Positions 1-8,473 are shown, numbered from the stretch's first letter. The stretch is 64,000 bases of DNA from Lewinella sp038528965 (GCA_038528965.1 JBCBEC010000034.1:1-64000); one strand, 5' to 3'. Numbers and translations: made by a program. Notes: generated from the sequence alone by a model not told the origin.

Positions 1-139
1 TCGTGTCAAAAAACTAATATCTGAATTGTTCAGTTCTTTTTGTCACTATCTTGTTCAGAACTCTATGTCATCCGACACGTGTTTATACCTTGAGACGGAT
101 TTTTCCGCTTTTCAAAAAACTCATCGCCCCCGAAACAAA

Positions 140-172
140 GCTCCCGAACCTTCACAAAGAAGATTCGGGAGC
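140..172 (-). terminator. Hairpin terminator of the PorP/SprF gene
   Basis: A 9-bp stem (GCTCCCGAA / TTCGGGAGC) encloses a second small stem (CTTC/GAAG). It lies about 45 bp past the stop codon of the minus-strand PorP/SprF gene. Read on the minus strand, the hairpin is followed by a T-rich stretch (TTTGTTT). Intrinsic terminator by inference. Confidence 0.6.
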
Positions 173-217
173 CTTATTCACCATTAGCGCCAAGCGCCAA
201 TTATTGGTCTTACCTCT

Positions 218-1273
218 TTAGAAACTTGGACAGTAAACACCACGGCGAGAAGGACCACAGATCTTGTACTGCAGTGCCAATTCGAAGCTACCGTTGTAGT
301 TACTAGCCGCTCTCAGTGGAGAGATATTGATATCGTAGCTGAAGCCTAAAGTAAAGGCATCAAAGTCAAAGCGCGTAGAAGCGATGATGGCATCGTTCAA
401 CACACCAGAGTTAATCTTATTGGAAACACGCGTCCACAGACCAAACTGCCAAGACTGCGTACCTGCCTGACGACCAGTACCCAGAAGGAACTTGAAGCTG
501 GTACCAGCGTTCACCTGGAAAGATGGTCCTTGGCTCATCACAATCACACCAGGTAGGATACCGAAGCGATTAGATACCAAGAATTCACCCCCGGCGTGAG
601 CGGTAAAGCGGCTGTAGAGCAGATCTTGATCTTCACTGCTGAAGGATTGATCCGCGCGATTCAAGTGGTGGAAAGCACCACCTAAGTATAGGTTATTGTT
701 CTTGTCGAAGGTCATGAACCAAAGTAAGCCCGCTGCTAAATCGCCGAAGAGAAATTCATCGCGATCAAAGCGTGTCTCACCTGGGTCAAGGTTTGGATCG
801 AAACCACCCTCACCGTCGTGCTGTAAGCCCCAGCGGAGGTTCAAGAAGTCCAAACTACGTTGAGCGACACCAGCCTCGGCACCTACTACTAAGTAGTGGC
901 CATAGTTGCGGCTACCGCCCATTTTCTTACTGTACGAACCAGAAAGTTTTCCAGTCAGGGTAGCAAAATCGGCCTCACCGGCGCGATCACCCCAGAATGT
1001 ACCTCCGATACCGAAGAAGTCGTTACGGCCAACCGGAATGCGCTGATCATAGGAAACAGAGTAAGTACGGAAAGCATTAGAGCGCAATACACTCGCCCAC
1101 TGGTTACGGTAGTTCGCTACCAAGCGGATGTTACAGTTCATTACACCGGTCATAGCTGGGTTCAAATTCAGCGGAGAAAGGTAGAACTGTGAGAAATGAA
1201 TATCCTGTGCCTTTGCGGAAAACATGAAAGTCATCAGGAGGGTGAAAAATGCAAATTGTTTAAGTCTTTTCAT
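218..1273 (-). CDS. PorP/SprF family T9SS outer-membrane protein
   Basis: 351 residues, ATG start. A signal peptide (about residues 1-22, ending in AKAQ) is followed by the family's typical opening DIHFSQFYLSPLNLNPAMTG and alternating beta-strand sequence to the end, as expected for an outer-membrane barrel. The PorP/SprF family are barrel partners of the type IX secretion and gliding machinery; many paralogues exist per genome and are often encoded beside a large CHU_C-type secreted protein. Here no such partner is adjacent, so the cargo is unknown; it may lie beyond the window's left edge. A hairpin terminator follows the gene. The C-terminal KICGPSRRGVYCPSF carries two Cys. Family assignment is firm, exact role inferred. 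Confidence 0.92.
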   Translation of the reverse strand: MKRLKQFAFFTLLMTFMFSAKAQDIHFSQFYLSPLNLNPAMTGVMNCNIRLVANYRNQWASVLRSNAFRTYSVSYDQRIPVGRNDFFGIGGTFWGDRAGEADFATLTGKLSGSYSKKMGGSRNYGHYLVVGAEAGVAQRSLDFLNLRWGLQHDGEGGFDPNLDPGETRFDRDEFLFGDLAAGLLWFMTFDKNNNLYLGGAFHHLNRADQSFSSEDQDLLYSRFTAHAGGEFLVSNRFGILPGVIVMSQGPSFQVNAGTSFKFLLGTGRQAGTQSWQFGLWTRVSNKINSGVLNDAIIASTRFDFDAFTLGFSYDINISPLRAASNYNGSFELALQYKICGPSRRGVYCPSF

Positions 1274-1571
1274 AGAACCGAAGGTTTATTCCGCGTCAGA
1301 TTTTCCAAAGAGTTACAATGATACACAATTGCGGCAATACTGCTGGGGTACCATTTGTTAAAAATAATTTTTCACAGTGCTCGCGACAAATCGCAAGCCT
1401 GGGTCTATGCAGTGTCTAATAGTAGCGTGAATCTCGAATAACTTAGAAGGGCCGCTCACACCTACTGTTGCTATATAGATGCGAACAATGGCTTAAACGC
1501 TGCTTTGGTCACATTATTATATCGCGAACTGATTTGAGCATCTAATTGCTGACTCAAAGGTAAGGAATAAA

Positions 1572-2396
1572 TCAGAGGGAACGAAACATCTCGAACTGCT
1601 CAATGATGGGTTTCCACTCATTTTTTTGCAAGACCTTGATCACCGTGCTAGCGCGAGAATCAATATTGATCCAACTTAGTTCAGAATGTTGCTTTTGTAA
1701 AGCAGCCATCAGCTGTTTCCAGTGCTCCAGATCATTTTGCCGACAGCCGGCCTGACCAATTCGTCCTCCTTGGTGTACAATAGCATAAGCCTGTAGAGTA
1801 CCACCGTCCTGCCATTCATAAAAGCGGTAGTCTTCAGCTATGGCCATAATGCCAGCCCGGCCATAATCCCAACTGAAGGAAAAAGGCTGTATTTCCGCAT
1901 AAGCAGACCAATTCGGCTCCCGCACTTCGGTAAGGAATTCGGAAGGTGCTGCTTCCATTTCCGAATTATACTTATAAGCTACCAGGCGCCGATCTACCGT
2001 AAAACCTACCCGCTGATAAGCTTTGATTGCTTTCTCGTTCTCTACGATAACCTCAAGTGATAAATCCGTAAATCCAGCAGCACGCCATTTGGGTTCGGCC
2101 CAATCGTACATTCGTTGCACTAAGCGCTGGCCCCGAAAAGCTGGAATGACGCCAGTGCCGGCATTATAGGCCAGTTTTTTGTGGCCTTCCTCCCCTACTC
2201 CAGTCAGCATAAAGGCGACCAGTTTTTCTTCCTCAAATACTCCTACAGACTGTTCTAAGTCAATCCTTGCTCGGCGAATTCGTTCCTCCATACCCTCCAC
2301 ACTAAAGTTGATGGGCACAAAATATCCGGCGAAGGCCGTATTGAAGGAAGCTGCCAGATCGGCGATTGTTACATTTCCAAGATTATCGATCCTCAT
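1572..2396 (-). CDS. GNAT family N-acetyltransferase
   Basis: 274 residues from the ATG at 2396; an upstream in-frame ATG at 2453 would add 19 residues unlike the family, so the shorter form (MRIDNLGNVTIADLA) is preferred. Residues about 45-135 form a GNAT core: a strand with a bulge (AYNAGTGVIPAFRGQRLVQRMYD), which includes the Q/RxxGxG/A-like acetyl-CoA loop in diverged form (RGQRLV), and the later EVIVENEKAIKAYQRVGF motif typical of RimI-like enzymes. The C-terminal half (about 150-274) looks like a second, degenerate GNAT-like domain. The substrate cannot be read from the sequence. It stands alone between PorP/SprF and a divergently transcribed caspase-like gene. Confidence 0.82.
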   Translation of the reverse strand: MRIDNLGNVTIADLAASFNTAFAGYFVPINFSVEGMEERIRRARIDLEQSVGVFEEEKLVAFMLTGVGEEGHKKLAYNAGTGVIPAFRGQRLVQRMYDWAEPKWRAAGFTDLSLEVIVENEKAIKAYQRVGFTVDRRLVAYKYNSEMEAAPSEFLTEVREPNWSAYAEIQPFSFSWDYGRAGIMAIAEDYRFYEWQDGGTLQAYAIVHQGGRIGQAGCRQNDLEHWKQLMAALQKQHSELSWINIDSRASTVIKVLQKNEWKPIIEQFEMFRSL

Positions 2397-2588
2397 AATT
2401 GTTAAAATTGGGCACGGAACAAAATGAGTAAGTTTTTGGAAGTTTGGGAACATAATAAATGATTTTTCTGTTCCGTTTTATACATCCAATAACTCAGATA
2501 AACACTCATCCCTTTTTCTGCCTTCCAAAAACTGGCAGCGTTCTCAAGCTACTCACAGATATTTTTTTGCGAAAAATTAAGGGGACAG

Positions 2589-3683
2589 ATGCAGTACATT
2601 ACGTCATTATTGCTCGGTCTCGGTATCATCTGTGTAGTAGCCAATGGACTGCAAGCCGAGACTCGTCACATCCATCTTATCAAGGTTTTCGATAACGAAA
2701 ACCACGACTACGTTATCCGTGAAGGATGCCGAAGCATTGGCTTTGGTATCGACCAAGAGGTTAGCCTTTTAGCAGCTAATCTGGGTATCCTAAGTGTAAT
2801 TGAATATGATCTTACTGGACCTAATTTTTCGCTCCGGCGACTGGATCAGGTACTAGATTATGAAATGGCCTACCAGGAAAGGGATATTGTCATCTTTGCC
2901 TACGTGGGCCACGGTTTCCGTGATCCGGGCTCACCTAGCCCCTACCCCAACCTTTATTTCCGAACGTACGATCAATCAGTCAACTTCGCTGAGATCCAGG
3001 AACGTATTCAGGAAAAGAACCCTAGCCTGCTCATCAATATAGTGGTGGCATGTAATGTTACGGTTACGGACTACAGCGTACCACCACCCTACCAATCCAC
3101 GAATGCTGCGCCAGAAGTGGTGACACTCCCCAAGAGTGGCCGCTCCGGCAGGATTTATCAGGGCTTGTTTGCGGATGAGCCAGGGGTTTCAAAAGTGGTC
3201 AATCTCTTTAGCGCCGAAAAAGAGTACTATACCTTTATCTCTAACGATGGCGGCATTTTCTTTAACGAGATTTTGTATACCTTTCAAGAAGTATTAGGCG
3301 GCCAACCATTTAACAATTGGAGTGATATCTGCGCAACCATTGCTCGCCGGACTATAGCTCGTTCCGAGCGTAAGGGCATGCAGCAGCGTCCATTATGTGA
3401 GTACTCCATCCGCTTAAGCCCGGTTACCGTACCTGCTGGTCGTTCCCGCAGCCTTTTTGAACCATCCGCTTGCGAATTAGCAGCACGAGATTTAAGGCGT
3501 GGCCAAAAAGAACAACTCCGACAACTCCGGCGTCTGCATCGTGGCAATATGAAACAAGCCAGGCGCAGTGGCAACAGCCGGGAAGGCCGAAGACTACTGG
3601 CGCAAGAACAACGGGTAGAGTACGAAAGCCGCAAGCTGCGCCACGAAAAGGAATACCAACGGCACCTACAACAGTGCCGCTGA
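2589..3683 (+). CDS. Secreted caspase-like (clan CD) protein with basic coiled tail
   Basis: 364 residues. Residues 1-23 are a signal peptide. The body has the layout of the caspase fold of peptidase family C14: a strand followed by a candidate catalytic His108 in AYVGHGFRD, then about 45 residues on a hydrophobic strand ending in the candidate nucleophile Cys155 (LINIVVACN). The His-then-Cys order and spacing match metacaspase-like proteins. From about residue 275 the tail becomes extremely rich in Arg, Lys, Glu and Gln (RRGQKEQLRQLRRLHRGN and similar), predicted as a charged helix or coiled coil. A short membrane protein follows 87 bp downstream on the same strand. Bacterial caspase homologues often act in regulated proteolysis or cell death, but they are usually cytoplasmic; the signal peptide suggests a periplasmic or surface role here. 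Activity is inferred from the dyad only. Confidence 0.75.
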   Translation: MQYITSLLLGLGIICVVANGLQAETRHIHLIKVFDNENHDYVIREGCRSIGFGIDQEVSLLAANLGILSVIEYDLTGPNFSLRRLDQVLDYEMAYQERDIVIFAYVGHGFRDPGSPSPYPNLYFRTYDQSVNFAEIQERIQEKNPSLLINIVVACNVTVTDYSVPPPYQSTNAAPEVVTLPKSGRSGRIYQGLFADEPGVSKVVNLFSAEKEYYTFISNDGGIFFNEILYTFQEVLGGQPFNNWSDICATIARRTIARSERKGMQQRPLCEYSIRLSPVTVPAGRSRSLFEPSACELAARDLRRGQKEQLRQLRRLHRGNMKQARRSGNSREGRRLLAQEQRVEYESRKLRHEKEYQRHLQQCR

Positions 3684-3770
3684 TCAAATTGAATCATCCA
3701 AACCATCAAACGCTAAATAGCAAGCATACACCAGCCCTGGCTGGATTCGCGATAAACACAATTCCAGTAC

Positions 3771-4196
3771 ATGAAAACCAACATCATCATTCTGCTCTGT
3801 TTACTGGCTACTAGTCTTCTGGCACAACCGGAAGCAGTGGAGACTACCACAGTAAATACCCCACCAACCGCAACTACTGCCGAAGGCGTTAATTTGCCGC
3901 CAGTAAGTACGGACTTGGTGCCCACAAAATCGTCACAGGAAGTTTGGCTTTCCCTAGGCGTATTATTGTTCGGTATGGTTGTCGTGTTGGCCCAGGCCTT
4001 CATTATCAACCGTCGGGAGGAACCCCTTAGTCAATCCCTCAAGTACCTCAGCGTATCGCTGATTATTGTTGGATCGCTATTCCTGGTAACAGCGGGCTAC
4101 GGCAATAGCCAGATCGCCCCAATTATAGGTTTGCTGGGTACCGTAGCGGGTTATTTGCTCGGGCGTACGCAGTCGCCCCAGGCACCACCCAAATAG
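3771..4196 (+). CDS. Small membrane protein with signal peptide, function unknown
   Basis: 141 residues. A signal peptide (about 1-18, ending LLAQP) precedes a Thr/Pro-rich linker (about 20-52) and three hydrophobic segments at about 57-78, 90-108 and 112-132, the last Gly-rich (IIGLLGTVAGYLLG). It ends in a short Pro-rich tail. I do not recognise the family. It follows the caspase-like gene at 87 bp on the same strand, so the two may be co-transcribed; a role as membrane partner of the caspase-like protein is only a guess from position. Confidence 0.6.
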   Translation: MKTNIIILLCLLATSLLAQPEAVETTTVNTPPTATTAEGVNLPPVSTDLVPTKSSQEVWLSLGVLLFGMVVVLAQAFIINRREEPLSQSLKYLSVSLIIVGSLFLVTAGYGNSQIAPIIGLLGTVAGYLLGRTQSPQAPPK

Positions 4197-4537
4197 ACGT
4201 GACACGGAGCAAGACCGTATTCAAACATACCAGACACATACTACTCAGAAAGCCGCACACTAGTTCAAGAAACCATTGGGCGGAAACAATGGTAAACACA
4301 AGCAGTTAATCGGCAAGAAAATTGTGCCGATTAACGCTCGGTCATGGATCAAGCCCCAAAACATTTGGCTGACCAGCATTGTTTCTTTTCCCCCTAACTA
4401 TGCCCGCAACGAGGTGGTCTGAGACAAAGTCTCACCACGGAGGCCGGGCAAGTGCTGATACAAAGTTAATTTGGGGATCCCAAATCACTTTGTCGTCAGT
4501 ATAATTGCCCAAAAACGAAGAAACTCAGGCACAGCAG
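4197..4537 (+). other. Hairpin-rich intergenic region
   Basis: No convincing gene. Four inverted repeats follow each other: ACCATTG/CAATGGT at 4272-4293, a perfect 10-bp stem TTAATCGGCA/TGCCGATTAA with a 9-nt loop at 4306-4334, and the two hairpins of the repeat element at 4399-4503 (listed separately). None has a clear T-tract on the plus strand. The region ends 35 bp before the ATG of the next gene, so it may act as a structured leader or separate transcript. Confidence 0.5.
4399..4503 (+). repeat. 105-bp two-hairpin dispersed element, copy A
   Basis: Matches the reverse complement of 8656-8762. Both copies begin TATGCCCGCAACGA and end CACTTTGTCGTCAGTATA, with similarity stopping sharply outside. 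Hairpin 1 is closed by GCCCG/CGGGC and here contains an inner stem GAGAC/GTCTC. Hairpin 2 pairs CTGATACAAAGT with ACTTTGTCGTCAG around an inner ATTTGGG/CCCAAAT. The middle of hairpin 1 differs between copies although each can fold, which points to a conserved structure. No open reading frame is apparent inside. Confidence 0.7.
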
Positions 4538-4972
4538 ATGAAAAGGAGGTTCGCGCTATTATTAGGAGCATTGGCTTTTTGGGTCCTTGGGTTCGGGCAG
4601 GTTGCCCAGCAACCCCAGCGTATGCTGTATTTCCCCGACACTGGCCGTTCATTTTCTGCCCTGGACCCCGGGCAGGAGTTGCTACAGCGAAATTTATTAA
4701 TCAGCAACCAGGCTTCTGGGTACGGTGTATCCTTTGCCCTGAGCTTTGACAAGGACAGCTGGAACGGCTTTGCCCTGGGGCCTCGCTATTCCTCTATCTT
4801 TAGTTTAAATGGCCAAGAAGGTTGCTTCATCCGCATCCGCACCCAATTGAGTGCAGACAAACCCGTCACTGAGCTCGTCTACTTCCTCATCCGTGGCAAA
4901 TGCTACAGCGTATACTGGAATACGGAAATCAAACGCTGGGACTTGGTGGAGAATGCTTGTCGGGCGTATTGA
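4538..4972 (+). CDS. Secreted protein of unknown function
   Basis: 144 residues from the ATG at 4538 (MKRRFALLLGALAFWVLGFGQ), which gives a clean signal peptide; the longer in-frame start at 4505 adds eleven hydrophilic residues and would place them outside the signal. The mature part (about 120 residues) is beta-rich with aromatic residues and three Cys (GCFIRI, GKCYSVYW, ENACRAY). I do not recognise it. It sits just downstream of the structured repeat element, which would form part of its leader. Codon use and length suggest a real gene. Confidence 0.6.
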   Translation: MKRRFALLLGALAFWVLGFGQVAQQPQRMLYFPDTGRSFSALDPGQELLQRNLLISNQASGYGVSFALSFDKDSWNGFALGPRYSSIFSLNGQEGCFIRIRTQLSADKPVTELVYFLIRGKCYSVYWNTEIKRWDLVENACRAY

Positions 4973-4997
4973 CGGACTAGGAAAACTTTCGGCGGGA

Positions 4998-5011
4998 CGC
5001 GATAAATCGCG
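4998..5011. terminator. Short perfect palindrome between convergent genes
   Basis: CGCGAT-AA-ATCGCG lies in the 70-bp gap between two convergent genes and is followed on the plus strand by CCTTT. The loop of two bases is too tight for a normal hairpin, so a protein-binding palindrome is equally possible. Confidence 0.3.
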
Positions 5012-5042
5012 CCTTTACGACAGCCGATTTTACCTTGAGCTT

Positions 5043-5888
5043 TTACGCAAAGACATGCTGGTCCCGAAACGTGGACGGCGTCATGCCCGCTTGCTTCTTG
5101 AAGAATCGGCTGAAGTAGGCCGGGTCATCAAAGCCCAAGTCATAGGCAATTTCCTGCGTCTGCTTATCCGTGAAGAGGATTAAACGTTTAGCCTCCAGGA
5201 ACACCCGATCTTGAATAATTTGTTGGGGCGATTGCTGGTTGTAAGTGGCGAAGAGATTAGATAGCGTCTTGGGCGATTTGTGCAGCATCTCCGCATAATC
5301 TTTCACCTTACGTTTGGTACGAAAGTGCATATCCACCAGCACATTGAACTGGCGAATAGTGTCAATTTGAGCATCGTTCAAGCTTTTGACAATATGTTGC
5401 GCTTTGGCCAAACGGGTGCAAATGATGATCAGACGCTTCAATAGCATCTGCAGCATATCACCCTGAATCTTATCCACCGTGCGGAATTCTTCAATGATAA
5501 CCTCCAACAACAACTCAAACTTGCGCTCTTGTCCTTCTGGAATATTGATAATCGGCAGGTCTTGGGTCCCGAAGAAGAGAATGCCGTTACACGATACTTC
5601 CTCATCATGATCGGCAATACAGTAGAACTCCCGATTAAAAAGGAAAGCGGTGAGCGGTAAACTATCCCCCGGAAAGCTAACGTGCTGGAAGTAAGTGGTT
5701 GTTAGCAGTTGGTTCGGTTCGAGCGCTATCTCCAGGTCATCAATATGAATGGTGACAGCCTCAGCATTACGGTTCCACAACAACTGGATTACCCCTTGAC
5801 GAATAGAGAAGGAAGGCTTATCTCTTTGTATATCGTCGGTGTAACCAAAAATGGAGCCGAGCTTGCGATCAATAAACTCGTATTTCAT
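5043..5888 (-). CDS. AraC family transcriptional regulator
   Basis: 281 residues, ATG start. The C-terminal 95 residues (about 185-281) form the double helix-turn-helix of AraC/XylS proteins, with the hallmark second-helix region IAYDLGFDDPAYFSRFFKK followed by GMTPSTFR. The N-terminal 170 residues resemble the cupin-like sensing half of Bacteroidota AraC proteins (opening with a strand around QLLWNRNAEAVTIHIDD). It is monocistronic. A TTGAA-N4-TTCAA palindrome at 5921-5934 lies about 35 bp upstream of the start and could be an operator for autoregulation (inference). The target genes cannot be told from position. Confidence 0.92.
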   Translation of the reverse strand: MKYEFIDRKLGSIFGYTDDIQRDKPSFSIRQGVIQLLWNRNAEAVTIHIDDLEIALEPNQLLTTTYFQHVSFPGDSLPLTAFLFNREFYCIADHDEEVSCNGILFFGTQDLPIINIPEGQERKFELLLEVIIEEFRTVDKIQGDMLQMLLKRLIIICTRLAKAQHIVKSLNDAQIDTIRQFNVLVDMHFRTKRKVKDYAEMLHKSPKTLSNLFATYNQQSPQQIIQDRVFLEAKRLILFTDKQTQEIAYDLGFDDPAYFSRFFKKQAGMTPSTFRDQHVFA

Positions 5889-6090
5889 ACCGTGATCGTT
5901 GGTCTTTATCCTGCATTAGCTTGAAGATATTCAAACTTTCCTATTGCAGAAAAACATGCTATGAATTCTTCTTGAATGAAACACCAACCCGGCTCCGAGG
6001 TTGAACCTTTAGCAGTCCGAAAAACGGAACTGTCGTAATCAGAACGCCTAAGCTTGTCTTGGATGATTTGGATGATTATCGAAAACTGCG

Positions 6091-6543
6091 CTACAGCTTA
6101 CGGAATTTAAAGGTGTACCAACCATTGCGGGTACGCGCCCGAACGTGTAGCTTGTTTCTGGTAATCAGGTTGACACAGGTGAAGTAGGCGAAAGACTCGC
6201 TTCCATTGGGTTCAAAGAAATACATATCCAGGAAGAACTCGATATCCGAATCATCGCCATCCCACTCACGTTCAAAGAAGAGCTCCCACTGTCCGTCATA
6301 GACTACGCCTTCGCTATAGTCATCATAGACAGCCGAGTAATCCTCGTAAAACTCAATGATGTCGCCGTTGAATTCGTGGAGTACATCATCGCGGAAGATT
6401 TGCCAATCATTGCGGTAGAAAGCTTTATCAAATTCCCACGCTCCAATGAGGCGATCTTCTTTTCGTTCCAGGCGAGCAAAATCAGAACAAGAAAATGCAG
6501 TGGTGACGAATACCAGGGCTAATAAAATTTGCAGTTGTTTCAT
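6091..6543 (-). CDS. Small lipoprotein, lipocalin-like
   Basis: 150 residues. The signal peptide MKQLQILLALVFVTTAFSCS ends in a lipobox with Cys19. After a charged linker (FARLERKED) the sequence RLIGAWEFDKAFY resembles the first strand of lipocalin-like lipoproteins of Bacteroidota, which begin with a G-x-W motif. The remainder alternates acidic turns and aromatic strands and ends NGWYTFKFRKL. Function unknown; probably anchored in the outer membrane or facing the periplasm. Confidence 0.65.
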   Translation of the reverse strand: MKQLQILLALVFVTTAFSCSDFARLERKEDRLIGAWEFDKAFYRNDWQIFRDDVLHEFNGDIIEFYEDYSAVYDDYSEGVVYDGQWELFFEREWDGDDSDIEFFLDMYFFEPNGSESFAYFTCVNLITRNKLHVRARTRNGWYTFKFRKL

Positions 6544-6742
6544 GACAGTCGGCTTAAGAATTTGGGTGTGAATAACTACCCTTAAGATAGGCCTTTAAGC
6601 AGGATACCCCTAGTGATATATTGTAGTTTAAACACGGTTTAACGGGTCTTAAAATCTTGTTAAAACGCCCTTTACTGCTGGGTTTTATCGGCCTTAAGGA
6701 GTTATCTTGAAAAGCAGAATTACTACTCCGAACCCCAACCGC

Positions 6743-7273
6743 ATGCGTACGCTCTTTACATTGCCCTTATTGCTCGGCCTAAGCTTAACATTCCTTTGTA
6801 GTTGTGAAAACGCCATTGATGATATGGCTTTTGAGCCCCAACTATCGGAAACGGAAGCTATTGCCACTTATTACGAGACTTTTCTAGAGTTGGAAACCCT
6901 CCAACGGTCCCATTTTCTAAACTATAGCCGCGCCGAACGAGCTGTTCTGAACAAGCAGGAACGCTCGCAGTACAATGCCTACGAGAATGCCCTTTGGCAG
7001 GAAGCTAAACGGCAAGTGGAAACCGACCAACCTTACGACCGAGAAGAATGGCTAGCCTATAAAGAGCGCCTCACCGAACAGTTTTTCACCGAGGACATTG
7101 CTGCTTACCGCGAACAACGCCGCCGCTGGACCCAGCAATACATGATCCTGCGCGATGACCTCACCATGATTATCAATGAAGAACTGGCGTACTACTACCC
7201 CCATCTAGCCGGCAGGCCCATCTACACTGTGCACAACTGGCTAAAAAAGGAGAATCTCCTGCCAACAGAATAA
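6743..7273 (+). CDS. Helical lipoprotein of unknown function
   Basis: 176 residues from the ATG at 6743 (MRTLFTLPLLLGLSLTFLCSC), which fits a lipoprotein signal better than the TTG twelve codons upstream. The mature part is almost wholly helical and very rich in Glu, Arg, Gln and Tyr (for example EAKRQVETDQPYDREEW), so a coiled-coil or helical-bundle protein is likely. I do not recognise the family. The FKBP-type prolyl isomerase lipoprotein follows 34 bp downstream on the same strand and the two are probably one transcript. Confidence 0.6.
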   Translation: MRTLFTLPLLLGLSLTFLCSCENAIDDMAFEPQLSETEAIATYYETFLELETLQRSHFLNYSRAERAVLNKQERSQYNAYENALWQEAKRQVETDQPYDREEWLAYKERLTEQFFTEDIAAYREQRRRWTQQYMILRDDLTMIINEELAYYYPHLAGRPIYTVHNWLKKENLLPTE

Positions 7274-7307
7274 TAGAAAGCGCAGATTCTGTACCTTTTG
7301 ACTTAAA

Positions 7308-7889
7308 ATGAGAGCTGCCGTCTGCCTGCTGTTTCTTTCCTGCTTACTCTTGGCCTGTGGTGGCCAAAGTTCACCGGTTGCAGATAGCACACCGCCAGAG
7401 CAAGATGTACCGCCCCCCATCAACGAGGATGAACTCCTGATGCAACTCTCCGCTTACCTCAGCACAGATACCAGCCGAGCTGCTCGTGAGCAAAACGCTA
7501 TTATTGACTACGCCATCGAAAACCTCCTCCCGCTAGAAGCCACCAATTCAGGCCTCTTTTACCAAATATTATCCGAAGGAGATGGCGAGCCCATTGCTTG
7601 GGGCGACTTTCTGTCCGCTCACTACAAGGGTTACCTACTCGACGGAAAGGTGTTTGCCGATTCCCGCGCGCAGGACCGCACACTTGAGTTCTACGTGGGC
7701 AATATGATCGATGCCTGGAACGAAGGCCTGCAACTGATAAAAGTTGGCGGGCGTATTCAGTTGATGGTACCCAGCCAGCTAGGCTACGGCGAGGAGGGAC
7801 TGGTAAGTAGCTTTGGCCGGACAATTGTTCCGCCGCATCAGATTTTGGTGTTTGAGGTGGAGGTGCTGGAGAAGCAAGAGCGGCAGTAG
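7308..7889 (+). CDS. FKBP-type peptidyl-prolyl cis-trans isomerase, lipoprotein
   Basis: 193 residues. Signal peptide with lipobox LLAC (Cys17), a Pro-rich spacer, a short helical stretch, then an FKBP domain from about residue 95 to the end. Family landmarks are visible: HYKGYLLDGKVFADS, the core MIDAWNEGLQLIKVGG in place of the usual VIxGWxEGLxxMxxG, the strand IQLMVPSQLGYGEEG, and IVPPHQILVFEVEVLE. It would catalyse prolyl isomerisation and assist folding of exported proteins in the periplasm. Typical of the FkpA/Mip-like lipoproteins that Bacteroidota carry in several copies. Likely co-transcribed with the lipoprotein gene just upstream; a hairpin follows. Confidence 0.9.
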   Translation: MRAAVCLLFLSCLLLACGGQSSPVADSTPPEQDVPPPINEDELLMQLSAYLSTDTSRAAREQNAIIDYAIENLLPLEATNSGLFYQILSEGDGEPIAWGDFLSAHYKGYLLDGKVFADSRAQDRTLEFYVGNMIDAWNEGLQLIKVGGRIQLMVPSQLGYGEEGLVSSFGRTIVPPHQILVFEVEVLEKQERQ

Positions 7890-7906
7890 CTGTAAATGAA
7901 GAAAAA

Positions 7907-7937
7907 GTTCTCGGAGATCTTGAAGGTCTCCGAGAAC
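7907..7937. terminator. Hairpin between convergent genes
   Basis: An 11-bp perfect stem GTTCTCGGAGA/TCTCCGAGAAC with a 9-nt loop lies between the stops of the FKBP gene (plus) and the PH-like membrane protein gene (minus). The minus-strand side is followed by CTTTTTC, so it best fits the minus-strand gene but may serve both. Confidence 0.65.
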
Positions 7938-7954
7938 TAATCTGCCCTAAGGCT

Positions 7955-8473
7955 TCATAAACGAGCTCCCTTCACTTGCTGAAAAAAGCGCGTGATCTCC
8001 GCAAACTTTTCCGTTTCCTTTGGAATAAAAATGCGGCCATTCCCAGTCAAAAAACTGTAATCGCGGCTCGTAATGCGGATACCGCTGGATTTGAAATCAA
8101 TTTTGGAGATATTGCTGAGCGCAATCGTCTGATTCATCTTACCGCCATAGCGTTCGCCTTTGCTAACTGCCCTACGATTTCCTATATTTAGTTGATCATA
8201 GTTCATGAGTTTGCTCACGGAGTCTTCCGTCAACACAAAACAGGTTGCGGCAGCGAGGTTACGCTCTTGCATCATACGAATCCCCAAGATTAGGGCGATC
8301 AAAAATAGCGGCATCAAGGGTCCATTGGAGGCCAATACACGTAATACCGCGCCACCGGTAGACAGACTTAAGAACACCATTAGCCCAATAAAAACGACAA
8401 GAATAATGGCAAAGACGCGCAGGGAATTACGCAGGGCATAACTGGCGTAACCTTCCGGTAGGATGCGATACAT
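7955..8473 (-). CDS. Membrane protein with PH-like cytoplasmic domain
   Basis: 172 residues. Two transmembrane segments at about 18-38 and 49-66 are followed by a roughly 100-residue soluble domain (from CFVLTEDSVSKLMN) with strand-rich sequence that reads like the bacterial PH domains attached to membrane hairpins (IALSNISKIDFKSSGIRITS, then FIPKETEKFAEITRFFQQV at the end). The N-terminal hydrophilic piece (MYRILPEGYASY) would be cytoplasmic. Function unknown. Single gene with a terminator behind it. Confidence 0.6.
   Translation of the reverse strand: MYRILPEGYASYALRNSLRVFAIILVVFIGLMVFLSLSTGGAVLRVLASNGPLMPLFLIALILGIRMMQERNLAAATCFVLTEDSVSKLMNYDQLNIGNRRAVSKGERYGGKMNQTIALSNISKIDFKSSGIRITSRDYSFLTGNGRIFIPKETEKFAEITRFFQQVKGARL

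Noticed and set aside
3284..3709. Minus-strand frame of 141 codons opposite the caspase-like tail
   Set aside because: Arg/Cys/Ser-rich shadow of the Lys/Arg/Glu-rich tail on the other strand; no start context or similarity.
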